A stretch of DNA of 6,652 bases from an uncultured Eubacterium sp. (GCA_945980015.1 CAMFQI010000068.1:1-6652); one strand, 5' to 3'. Positions 1 through 6,517 are shown, counted from the stretch's first letter. A program made the numbers and translations. The notes: generated by a model from the letters alone, not told the origin.

Positions 1-1
1 A

Positions 2-2824
2 ATATTCTTTGTCTTAAAATTCACGCTTTGCGATATGCTTGGTGCACACTACACAATTCCCTTTGTTCTAAGCGCAATCTTGTTTTATTTTTTCAATTTG
101 TACTTTGACAGGCTTATCGTTTTTGACAGTATTGCGAAATGCGAAGATAATTCAAACTCAAGGATTTACGCATATTTTTTTAATAACAGATATGTTTATG
201 CTTCGGAAATACTAGCACTTGCTTGTATTGGATTTGTTTATGCAATATTCAAGCTGTTTCCTTTCGGGGATATGACGGTTTTAAGAATGGATTTATACCA
301 TCAGTACGGACCGTTATTTGTTGAGCTTTATGACAGACTGACGAATTTTGAAAGCTTCATTTACTCTTGGCAATCGGGCGGTGGCTCAAGCTTTTTGGGT
401 AATTACTTCAACTATCTTTCAAGTCCGCTTTCACTTCTTATTTTGCTTTTTGACAGAAATCAAATCGGCTATGCGATAACGTCAATTGTTGCATTAAAGG
501 GTATTCTTTCTGCCGCAAGCTTTACTTATTACCTGAAGAGAAGTCTAAACAGACATTCCTTTGCGAGCGCTTGCTTCGGTGTTTTTTATGCATTTAGCGG
601 ATATTTTCTTGCTTATTACTGGAATGTTATGTGGCTCGACGGCATGATGCTTTTGCCACTAATTGCACTCGGAATTGAACAAATAATAAACGCCTCAAAA
701 AGCAAAACATATATTCTCTCACTTGCTCTGCTTCTTTACAGCAACTACTATATGGGATATATGGCATGCATTTTCTCGGTTGTTTATTTCTTGGTTTATT
801 TCTGCGCAAATTACGATTTGGCGAGTAAAATAACAATAAAAGCGAAAAAAAATAACGTCATTACTAAATTATTTTCAAACAGATTTTTTGCAACGGGAGT
901 AAGATTTGCGTTAAGCTCGCTTACTGTCGGTATGCTTTGTGCATTTTTCCTCATTCCCGTATACAATATTTTGCAGGCCTGCTCAGCAACCTCGGACAAT
1001 TTTCCGACAGAATTCAAAAGCTATTTCGACCTGTTAAACCTTATAAGTCAGCACCTTGCGGGACTAGAAACAACTATTCGTTCTTCAGGCGACGACGTCT
1101 TGCCGAACATCTATTGCTCAATTTTAGCGGTATTGCTTGTTCCTTTGTATTTGATTAACGAAAAAATTTCACTTAAAGAAAAAATCAGCTATATACTTGC
1201 GCTAGTCTTCTTTGTATTTTCATTTGATAACAATATAGCAAACTTTGTTTGGCACGCATTACACTTCCCCAACGACCTGCCTTACAGATTTTCGTATATG
1301 TACGTATTCATATTCCTTGTTATTTCATTCAAAGGATTGATGAATATTGACAAAATCAAATACAGGGATATTATGGCAACGGGAATATTAGCAATTTTTG
1401 TTATACTAATACTTCAAAAATTCCCAACTAACAAAATGAGTGAATATACAATTTATATTTCGCTTGCTTTTGCTATGATTTGGACGCTTGTTCTTCTCGT
1501 AATCAAAAAGGATAAGCTTTCAAAGGCGGTTGTAGGAATTATGCTCGTTTGTATGACCTTCAGCGAATGTATTGTCGCAGACAGCAGTGGGTATCTTTTT
1601 ACTCAAAACCAAAGTGATTATGTTGAAAACATGGCAACCTACGGCAATGCGGTTGAATATATCGAGGATAACGATGACGGCTTTTACAGAACTGAGCTTA
1701 CAAGACTAAATACGAGACTTGACCCTTGCATATACGGATATGACGGCATGAGCACTTTTTCGTCTATGGCGTATGAAGCTTACAGCGGGACTCAAAATTC
1801 ACTCGGTATGTACTCAAACAAGATAAACTCATATACCTATAATACTCAAACACCTATTTACAATATGTTCTATAACATAAAGTATTTAATTGAGGCAAAA
1901 GGAACGGATTTATCCTCAAGCTACTACACAAAAATTCACACGACCGAGGATATAAAGGCGACCGAGGTTTATAAAAACGATTACTATCTTCCGATTGCGT
2001 TTACCACAATGTCGGATTTGGATATGTGGTACACAGGTGAGGGAAATCCGTTTGAGGTTCAGGAAAGCCTCATTGACAATGCCGCAGGAGTGAGCAATGT
2101 CTTCGTTCCCGTTGAATACGTAAGCACTCAATCAAGCGGCGCAGAATGTGAAAATATTACCTCAAACGGCTTATACTCTATATCAGCACCCGAAAACAAT
2201 GTCGGCGGCGAGGTAAGGATAACCATAAAAGCTGTAACAAGCTCAAATATGTATGTTTACATCAAGTCGCCTAACATTGAAAATATTGAATATTCTTGGA
2301 ACAACAACGAAAGCACCGCATCTCAAAGCTGCAACGAGCCGTATATCTTTGACTTAGGCAGGCACGATATCGGCGACGAGGTTGAAATAACACTTGATAC
2401 AGGCGGTCTTACAAACGGTGGAACTTCACTCAAGATTTATGCATACTGCATTGATGAAGAGGTATTGAGCTCAGCATACGAAATGCTTAAGTTGGGTCAG
2501 CTTAATGTCACAGAACATTCCGACACAACAATAAAGGGTGATATTAATGCCGGCTTTGACGGATATTTATACACATCAATTCCGTATGACGAGGGCTGGA
2601 GCATATATATCGACGGACAAAAGCAGGAAATATTTGCACTCGGTGACAGTCAGCTTTGCTGTGAAATCAGCGCAGGCTCTCACGAGGTAGTGATGAAATA
2701 CAGACCAAGAGGAATGCTTTTGGGAGCATCGATAAGCATTGCGACCGCTTTATGCCTTACAGTTTTCATAATAATAAAAAGAAGACACGGTAAAAAGCCA
2801 GAACAAAATACACATTTTGTCTAA
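2..2824 (+). CDS. YfhO-family polytopic membrane protein with GtrA-like N-terminal segment (5' partial)
   Basis: Probable envelope glycosylation protein. YfhO relatives in Firmicutes resemble GT-C-type membrane glycosyltransferases and are linked to adding sugars to wall or lipoteichoic polymers; the substrate here is unknown. Numbering from the ATG at 35, the family signatures are DLYHQYGPLF (86-95), the SWQSGGGSSFLGNYFNYLSS region (111-130), WLDGMMLLPL (200-209) and PYRFSYMYVF (416-425). About a dozen hydrophobic helices run to roughly residue 515. A large soluble, probably extracytoplasmic part (about 515-890) ends in the typical DEGWSIYIDG and GSHEVVMKYRPRG motifs, followed by a last helix (about 893-914) and a basic tail. 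The frame is open from position 2, and the ATG at 35 has no ribosome binding site, so it is not the real start. The first ~40 visible residues (GAHYTIPFVLSAILFYFFN, then RLIVFD) resemble the end of a GtrA domain. YfhO assignment is confident; sugar chemistry is inferred. Confidence 0.9.
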   Translation: MFFVLKFTLCDMLGAHYTIPFVLSAILFYFFNLYFDRLIVFDSIAKCEDNSNSRIYAYFFNNRYVYASEILALACIGFVYAIFKLFPFGDMTVLRMDLYHQYGPLFVELYDRLTNFESFIYSWQSGGGSSFLGNYFNYLSSPLSLLILLFDRNQIGYAITSIVALKGILSAASFTYYLKRSLNRHSFASACFGVFYAFSGYFLAYYWNVMWLDGMMLLPLIALGIEQIINASKSKTYILSLALLLYSNYYMGYMACIFSVVYFLVYFCANYDLASKITIKAKKNNVITKLFSNRFFATGVRFALSSLTVGMLCAFFLIPVYNILQACSATSDNFPTEFKSYFDLLNLISQHLAGLETTIRSSGDDVLPNIYCSILAVLLVPLYLINEKISLKEKISYILALVFFVFSFDNNIANFVWHALHFPNDLPYRFSYMYVFIFLVISFKGLMNIDKIKYRDIMATGILAIFVILILQKFPTNKMSEYTIYISLAFAMIWTLVLLVIKKDKLSKAVVGIMLVCMTFSECIVADSSGYLFTQNQSDYVENMATYGNAVEYIEDNDDGFYRTELTRLNTRLDPCIYGYDGMSTFSSMAYEAYSGTQNSLGMYSNKINSYTYNTQTPIYNMFYNIKYLIEAKGTDLSSSYYTKIHTTEDIKATEVYKNDYYLPIAFTTMSDLDMWYTGEGNPFEVQESLIDNAAGVSNVFVPVEYVSTQSSGAECENITSNGLYSISAPENNVGGEVRITIKAVTSSNMYVYIKSPNIENIEYSWNNNESTASQSCNEPYIFDLGRHDIGDEVEITLDTGGLTNGGTSLKIYAYCIDEEVLSSAYEMLKLGQLNVTEHSDTTIKGDINAGFDGYLYTSIPYDEGWSIYIDGQKQEIFALGDSQLCCEISAGSHEVVMKYRPRGMLLGASISIATALCLTVFIIIKRRHGKKPEQNTHFV

Positions 2825-2834
2825 TATATCTAAA

Positions 2835-2894
2835 ATTCTGCAATTAAACATAATAAATATTTATGACGATTTTGCAGAATAAGGTTTATTTTTA
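2835..2894 (+). terminator. Possible weak terminator after the YfhO gene
   Basis: A perfect 9-bp inverted repeat, ATTCTGCAA (2835-2843) and TTGCAGAAT (2872-2880), starts 10 bases after the stop codon. It is followed, after AAGG, by a T-rich run (GTTTATTTTTAT, 2884-2894). The 28-base loop contains a second palindrome, ATAAATATTTAT (2853-2864), which could shorten the effective loop. The T-tract is interrupted and offset from the stem, so this is weaker than the terminator at 6479. Confidence 0.4.
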
Positions 2895-2913
2895 TAAAAA
2901 AATGTTGTAAAAT
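2885..2913 (+). promoter_or_regulatory. Candidate sigma-A promoter for prs
   Basis: TTTATT (2885-2890) and TAAAAT (2908-2913) are separated by 17 bases and would start transcription near 2920, giving a short leader before the prs ribosome binding site at 2928. A perfect TATAAT also occurs at 2919-2924. It has only an A-run at the -35 spacing and would start RNA inside the Shine-Dalgarno sequence, so it is the less likely -10. Read by eye only. Confidence 0.35.
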
Positions 2914-2927
2914 GAAAATATAATTTT

Positions 2928-2935
2928 GAGAGGAG
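2928..2935 (+). promoter_or_regulatory. Ribosome binding site that fixes the prs start
   Basis: GAGAGGAG lies 8 bases before the ATG at 2944. This selects the ATG over the in-frame TTG at 2926, which overlaps the Shine-Dalgarno sequence itself. Confidence 0.85.
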
Positions 2936-2943
2936 TATTTTAT

Positions 2944-4119
2944 ATGCCAAGAATTACAGCAGAAGAAGTACAGACAATCCCATACGGTCCGTTGGGCATC
3001 ATCGCCCTACCCGGTACCGAGAAGCTTGCCAAGAAGATTAACGATTATCTCGTTAAGTGGAGAGCTGAGCAAATCAGCATCCATAAGGGAAATATCGCAT
3101 TTTACGGCTACCAAAGGGATAATTATATGATAGACACGACCGTTGCAAGATTTGGCAGCGGCGAGGGAAAGGCAGTAATTAACGATACAATCAGAGGCTA
3201 CGACCTTTTCATTATTGTTGACCCGTTCAATTACAGCGTTGAATACAATATGTACGGCAGACAGGTTCCAAAGTCACCTGACGACCATTTTTCTGACCTA
3301 AAAAGAGTTATTTCCGCCGCATCAAGCAAAGCAAAGAGAATAAATGTTATTATGCCGATGCTTTATGAGGGCAGACAGCACAAGAGATCATCACGTGAAT
3401 CACTTGACTGCGCAATGGCTTTGCAGGAGCTTACTGCTCTCGGCGTTGAAAACATCATCACCTTTGACGCTCACGACCAAAGAGTTCAAAATGCAATTCC
3501 GCACAAATCATTTGAAAATGTTATGCCTACATATCAAATGATTAAATCCCTTGTTAACAATATTGAAGATTTACAGGTTGACCCAAATCACCTTATGGTT
3601 ATTTCACCTGACGAGGGAGCAATGCACAGATGTATTTATTTTGCTACCCAGCTCGGAGTTAATCTCGGAATGTTCTACAAGAGACGTGATTATACAAGGG
3701 TTGTTAACGGCAGAAATCCGATAGTTGCTCATCAATATCTCGGTGACAGTGTTGAGGGCAAAGATATCATTATCGTTGACGATATGATAAGCTCGGGTGA
3801 AAGCATGCTTGAGGTTGCACGCAAGCTCAAGGAATTAAAGGCAAAGAGAATTTTTGTATGCACTGCCTTCGGTCTTTTCTGCAACGGTCTTGAAATATTC
3901 GACAAGGCTCACGAGGAGGGCGTATTTGAAAAGGTATTTACAACAAACGGCGTATACCAGACTGACGAGCTTTTGTCTCGTGATTGGTATGTAAGCGTTG
4001 AGCTTTCAAAATATCTCGCTTACTTCCTCGACACCATTAACCACGATTTATCGGTTTCTACTCTTCTCGACTCCTCTGATAAAATTGACAAGCTTCTCAA
4101 AAGCAAGGGTCTCAAATAA
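2944..4119 (+). CDS. prs: Ribose-phosphate pyrophosphokinase (PRPP synthase), long form
   Basis: Cytosolic enzyme that transfers pyrophosphate from ATP to ribose 5-phosphate, making PRPP for purine, pyrimidine, histidine, tryptophan and NAD synthesis. The 391-aa product has the family's two phosphoribosyltransferase-like halves. RFGSGEGKAVINDTIRGYD (69-87) matches the canonical F-DGE-ININESVRG region. MPMLYEGRQHKR (138-149) matches the PY-ARQDRK ATP loop. FDAHDQ (174-179) corresponds to the metal-binding DLHA-Q segment. KRR (246-248) is the catalytic flexible loop. IIIVDDMISSGES (275-287) is the PRPP-binding loop. It is about 75 residues longer than the usual 310-320 aa enzyme, with extra sequence at the N-terminus, around 97-117 and at the C-terminus. 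The PRPP loop reads SSGES where classical enzymes have DTAGT or DTGGT; I believe this belongs to a long clostridial subfamily. It begins the five-gene run, 17 bases before the next gene. Identity is confident; kinetics and allostery cannot be read from sequence. Confidence 0.95.
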   Translation: MPRITAEEVQTIPYGPLGIIALPGTEKLAKKINDYLVKWRAEQISIHKGNIAFYGYQRDNYMIDTTVARFGSGEGKAVINDTIRGYDLFIIVDPFNYSVEYNMYGRQVPKSPDDHFSDLKRVISAASSKAKRINVIMPMLYEGRQHKRSSRESLDCAMALQELTALGVENIITFDAHDQRVQNAIPHKSFENVMPTYQMIKSLVNNIEDLQVDPNHLMVISPDEGAMHRCIYFATQLGVNLGMFYKRRDYTRVVNGRNPIVAHQYLGDSVEGKDIIIVDDMISSGESMLEVARKLKELKAKRIFVCTAFGLFCNGLEIFDKAHEEGVFEKVFTTNGVYQTDELLSRDWYVSVELSKYLAYFLDTINHDLSVSTLLDSSDKIDKLLKSKGLK

Positions 4120-4126
4120 TTTATTC

Positions 4127-4132
4127 GGTGAT
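4127..4132 (+). promoter_or_regulatory. Ribosome binding site deciding the start at 4137
   Basis: GGTGAT sits 4 bases before the ATG at 4137. An in-frame GTG at 4128 lies inside this motif and has no Shine-Dalgarno sequence of its own, so ATG 4137 is preferred. spoIIID uses a near-identical GGGTGA at the same distance. Confidence 0.55.
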
Positions 4133-4136
4133 ACTT

Positions 4137-4637
4137 ATGAAAAAGGAAAAAAACAATTCAAAAATAAAACTTGCTATTGTTATAATTGCGTGCATACTTG
4201 CTGTTATCATCATTCCGTCGGGAATATATTGTGCGGTGGAAAAGGTTACACCTGCTCAAATGGTAAGCAATTTAGTTGTTTCAAACGGTGACAGAATTAT
4301 CGGCAAGTGGCAAAATGAGGCAGGCTCGAATGCGTATGAGTTTTATGAAAACGGAACATACGACAGTTATTTCAGCACATTTTCATACAGCGGAGATTAT
4401 ACTGTTGACGGCGACGAGCTTACCCTTTCTAATCCAAACAACGACTCCACCGTTGTTTATAAAATCAAGGTCAGCAAGGACTCTCTTTCAATGAAGGTTT
4501 ACAAGCAATCCGGTCTTGAAGCAAATCAGGACGAAGAAACAACTGCAGAATTTAAGAGAGTTGAACGTATTCAAACAAAGACAATAGACGAGCTTTTAGA
4601 CAGTATTACAACATCAAAAAAGCAGGTAGAGGAATAG
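4137..4637 (+). CDS. Small membrane-anchored protein with lipocalin-like (DUF5640-type) domain
   Basis: Function unknown. The 166-aa product starts with a lysine-rich segment (1-11), then one long hydrophobic helix (about 12-33). This is an uncleaved anchor or signal helix with no lipobox cysteine in the usual context, placing the rest outside the membrane. Residues about 53-125 hold a short beta-rich domain: IIGKWQNE, FYENGTYDSYF, SGDYTVDGDELTLSN and YKIKVSKDSLSMKVYK. The order GKW, then aromatic-x-x-G-T, then Y-x-V-x-G-D-x-L-x-L, is the pattern of the small lipocalin-like or DUF5640-type domains common in Clostridia. An acidic C-terminal tail (about 130-166) follows. It lies 17 bases after prs and 92 before spoIIID, so it is probably co-transcribed with prs. 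No catalytic residues are recognisable. The beta-domain assignment rests on pattern only; a ligand-binding or envelope-sensing role would be speculation. Confidence 0.85.
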   Translation: MKKEKNNSKIKLAIVIIACILAVIIIPSGIYCAVEKVTPAQMVSNLVVSNGDRIIGKWQNEAGSNAYEFYENGTYDSYFSTFSYSGDYTVDGDELTLSNPNNDSTVVYKIKVSKDSLSMKVYKQSGLEANQDEETTAEFKRVERIQTKTIDELLDSITTSKKQVEE

Positions 4638-4666
4638 TAAGACTATTACAATTTGCGAACGGTTGA

Positions 4667-4675
4667 TGTTATAAT
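4667..4675 (+). promoter_or_regulatory. Extended -10 promoter element upstream of spoIIID
   Basis: TGTTATAAT is an exact TGnTATAAT extended -10 and would start RNA near 4682, leaving a leader of about 48 bases before spoIIID. The -35 region is weak: ATTACA at 4645-4650 matches TTGACA at four of six positions, but with a 19-base spacer. Extended -10 promoters can work without a good -35. It points to vegetative sigma-A-type transcription, although spoIIID in Bacillus is made under sigma-E. Confidence 0.45.
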
Positions 4676-4718
4676 TTTTTGAAAAATGTCATATTAATTA
4701 CAAAAAGTATTTACTTAC

Positions 4719-4724
4719 GGGTGA
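4719..4724 (+). promoter_or_regulatory. Ribosome binding site fixing the spoIIID start
   Basis: GGGTGA lies 5 bases before the ATG at 4730. The longer in-frame reading from the TTG at 4679 would add 17 residues not found in SpoIIID proteins and has no ribosome binding site, so 4730 is chosen. Confidence 0.65.
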
Positions 4725-4729
4725 TTAAT

Positions 4730-4996
4730 ATGACGCAAACGGCTCAAAGCAGATGTATTGTTTTAGGTGAATATATTGTTGAAAACAAGGCTACTGTAAG
4801 AAAAACGGCACAGGCCTTCGGAATTAGCAAAAGCACGGTACATATTGACGTTACAAAAAGACTTTCGCAAATTGCACCGAATCTTGCTTCGTCGGTTGCA
4901 GATGTTCTAAAAGAAAACAAGGCCAACCGTCATATCAGAGGCGGTCAGGCTACGAAGTACAAGTATCTTGAGCTAAAAAAGGTAAAGGATTTATAA
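4730..4996 (+). CDS. spoIIID: Sporulation transcriptional regulator SpoIIID
   Basis: Small DNA-binding protein that works in the mother cell during endospore formation, activating and repressing sigma-E-dependent genes and helping switch to sigma-K. The 88-aa product matches the Bacillus protein along nearly its whole length from memory: GEYIVENKATVRKTAQAFG (13-31), SKSTVHIDVTKRL (33-45), a proline-containing linker IAPNLA (48-53), and the basic block RHIRGGQATKYKY (67-79). The helix-turn-helix spans about 22-43. The basic C-terminal block supplies additional DNA contacts in the Bacillus protein. It ends in a lysine-rich tail, slightly different from Bacillus. proC begins one base after its stop codon, so the two are translationally close and almost certainly co-transcribed. 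It is the strongest evidence that the host forms spores. Identification is confident; the regulon in this organism is not visible. Confidence 0.95.
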   Translation: MTQTAQSRCIVLGEYIVENKATVRKTAQAFGISKSTVHIDVTKRLSQIAPNLASSVADVLKENKANRHIRGGQATKYKYLELKKVKDL

Positions 4997-4997
4997 A

Positions 4998-5795
4998 ATG
5001 AAAATCGGATTTATTGGTTGCGGAAATATGGCAAGTGCCATAATAAGCGGCGTATTATCAAAAAAATCACTTGATGAAAAGGATATTAATGTTTTTGATA
5101 TATACTCACCTGCCGTTGAAAAAATCAAGGAAAAATTTGACGTAAATGCTTGCGACAACGAAACGGATATTACACACAACAGCGACGTTCTTGTGTTAGC
5201 GGTTAAGCCAAATGTCATTGAAAATGTGCTCAGCAAAATAAGTGATGCCGTAAAAGAAAAAAATCCACTGATTATTTCAATTGCCGCAGGTAAAAGCACA
5301 GAATTTCTTGCAGCAAGCCTTAATATCGACGCAAGAATTATAAGAGTTATGCCAAACATCAACGCAAAGGTCGGCGAAGCAATATGCGCCTACACCGAAA
5401 ACGAGCTTGCAACCGATGATGATATGTCGTTTTGTGAAAAGCTATTCAGTTCAGTCGGACAGGTTATTCATCTTGAGGAAAGCTATTTTCCGCTTTTCGG
5501 TGTTCTCGGAGGTTGTACTCCGGCACTTGCATATATGTTTATTGATGAGCTTGCAAGAGCGGGTGTTAAAAACGGAATGAAAAAGGATGTTGCACTTAAA
5601 ATCTGTGCTCAGGCGGTACTCGGCAGTGCAAAAATGATACTTGAAGCAAATGAGCATCCATACGACTTAATCGACAAGGTATGTTCGCCCGGAGGCACAA
5701 CAATAGAAGCTGTTACATCACTTCAAAAAGACGGTTTTAACAGTGCAATTCACGACGCAGTAAACAAAGCATTAGAAAAGGACAAGCTACTGTAA
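4998..5795 (+). CDS. proC: Pyrroline-5-carboxylate reductase
   Basis: Cytosolic NAD(P)H-dependent enzyme for the last step of proline synthesis, reducing 1-pyrroline-5-carboxylate to L-proline. The 265-aa length is normal for the family. The N-terminal Rossmann fold begins IGFIGCGNMASAI (3-15), with the G-x-G-x-M-A nucleotide-binding signature. AVKP (68-71) and RVMPN (116-120) are the usual conserved turns. The C-terminal dimerisation domain holds GGCTPALAYMFIDELARAGV (171-190), the substrate-binding segment, and the family signature SPGGTT (230-235). GGCTPA replaces the textbook SGSGPA; I regard this as normal variation in Clostridia. The start is the ATG one base after the spoIIID stop, with AAAGGA (4984-4989) inside the end of spoIIID as ribosome binding site. 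No proA or proB gene is in the window, so the rest of the pathway lies elsewhere. Confidence 0.96.
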   Translation: MKIGFIGCGNMASAIISGVLSKKSLDEKDINVFDIYSPAVEKIKEKFDVNACDNETDITHNSDVLVLAVKPNVIENVLSKISDAVKEKNPLIISIAAGKSTEFLAASLNIDARIIRVMPNINAKVGEAICAYTENELATDDDMSFCEKLFSSVGQVIHLEESYFPLFGVLGGCTPALAYMFIDELARAGVKNGMKKDVALKICAQAVLGSAKMILEANEHPYDLIDKVCSPGGTTIEAVTSLQKDGFNSAIHDAVNKALEKDKLL

Positions 5796-5818
5796 AACAG
5801 CTAAAATAGGAGAATAAA

Positions 5819-6472
5819 ATGAAATACGATATTCAAGGCGGTGCCTCCCCTGTTTTGATTTGCAATCTTCAAGACGAAGAAAGCGTAATTACACGAGGTC
5901 AAAATATGAGCTGGATGAGTCCGAATATCAGAGTTGAGGCACATTCAGGCAAAACGTTATCAAGAAGCTTTTTCACTGAAAAATCAATAATGAACACTCG
6001 ATATACAGCAGTCGGCGGCTTCGGTACCATTGCCTTTGCAAGTACGCTTCCCGGTGAAATTGTCGCATTAAAGCTTGACGGCTCAAAGGATTATCTTTGT
6101 CAGAGAACATCTATCCTTGCTTCAACCTTTGATGTTATTGTATCAAGATACATAAACGAAAAAATTGACACCTCACTTTTTGGTGAGGACGGATTTACAA
6201 TAGAAAGAGTATCAGGACAAGGCGTAATTTTTCTTGAAACAGACGGCTCGATAATTAATTATCCGCTTCAGGCCGGTCAGCAGATTATCGTTGAAACAGG
6301 CAGAGTTGTTATGGCAAGCGGCAGCTGTGAGATAGAATTAAAAAAGCAAAAGAATTTGAACGACCCCGATAAAATTGTTTACAATACCATTGTAACGGGT
6401 CCGGGAATGGTTTTGCTTCAAACTATGTCTTCAAGCAAAATTGCACACGAAATGCAAAAAAGAATGAAATAA
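5819..6472 (+). CDS. AIM24 family (TIGR00266-type) protein
   Basis: Conserved protein of unknown biochemical role. The family is named after the yeast mitochondrial protein Aim24; bacterial members are soluble beta-rich proteins without a known reaction. The 217-aa product is typical in length and has the expected glycine-rich, repeated beta pattern: MKYDIQGGASPVL (1-13), VITRGQNMSWMSPNI (23-37), FASTLPGEIVALKL (73-86), the conserved core LASTFDV (100-106), ERVSGQGVIFLETDGSI (129-145), and QAGQQIIVETGRVVMAS (151-167). There is no signal peptide or membrane segment. The start is supported by AGGAGA (5808-5813), 5 bases before the ATG. It lies 23 bases after proC and is the last gene before a strong terminator, so it is probably the distal member of the spoIIID-proC transcript. 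Family assignment is good; any link to sporulation or proline metabolism is conjecture. Confidence 0.9.
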   Translation: MKYDIQGGASPVLICNLQDEESVITRGQNMSWMSPNIRVEAHSGKTLSRSFFTEKSIMNTRYTAVGGFGTIAFASTLPGEIVALKLDGSKDYLCQRTSILASTFDVIVSRYINEKIDTSLFGEDGFTIERVSGQGVIFLETDGSIINYPLQAGQQIIVETGRVVMASGSCEIELKKQKNLNDPDKIVYNTIVTGPGMVLLQTMSSSKIAHEMQKRMK

Positions 6473-6478
6473 AGAAAA

Positions 6479-6517
6479 ACCGTTCACGGAATTAATCTCC
6501 GAGAACGGTCTTTTTTT
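6479..6517 (+). terminator. Strong intrinsic terminator, probably bidirectional
   Basis: ACCGTTCACGGA (6479-6490) pairs with TCCGAGAACGGT (6498-6509) through 4 and 7 base pairs flanking one A-A mismatch, around the 7-base loop ATTAATC. Seven T's follow at 6511-6517, ending the plus-strand gene cluster. On the opposite strand the same stem is followed by TTTTTCTTT (complement of 6470-6478), so it can also end the converging metK transcript. Confidence 0.9.

Noticed and set aside
35..37. ATG at 35 as the true start of the YfhO gene
   Set aside because: There is no Shine-Dalgarno sequence in the preceding bases, the frame stays open to position 2, and the upstream codons encode more hydrophobic residues that continue a membrane segment.
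627..1158. Several short open frames of about 70 codons on both strands inside the YfhO gene
   Set aside because: They overlap strongly conserved YfhO coding sequence in other frames, have no ribosome binding sites of note and resemble no known protein.
2926..2928. TTG at 2926 as prs start
   Set aside because: It overlaps the GAGAGGAG ribosome binding site; the ATG at 2944 is correctly spaced from that site.
4679..4681. TTG at 4679 as spoIIID start
   Set aside because: It would add 17 residues absent from SpoIIID proteins and lacks a ribosome binding site, while the ATG at 4730 has GGGTGA at good spacing.
4638..4729. Terminator between the lipocalin-like gene and spoIIID
   Set aside because: A T-run occurs at 4675-4680, but no stable hairpin precedes it; the run directly follows the TATAAT element, so transcription from prs could read through.
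4991..5362. 123-codon minus-strand open frame opposite proC
   Set aside because: It lies entirely within the well-supported proC gene and its start of spoIIID overlap; it has no recognisable family pattern and is a shadow frame of the real gene.
5778..5787. AAGGACAAGC, matching the Bacillus SpoIIID site WWRRACARNY, just upstream of the AIM24-family gene
   Set aside because: The motif is degenerate: at equal base frequencies it is expected about once per 4096 positions per strand, so roughly three matches in this window by chance. It also lies within the proC coding end (K-D-K-L). It would merit interest only if conserved or bound in an assay.
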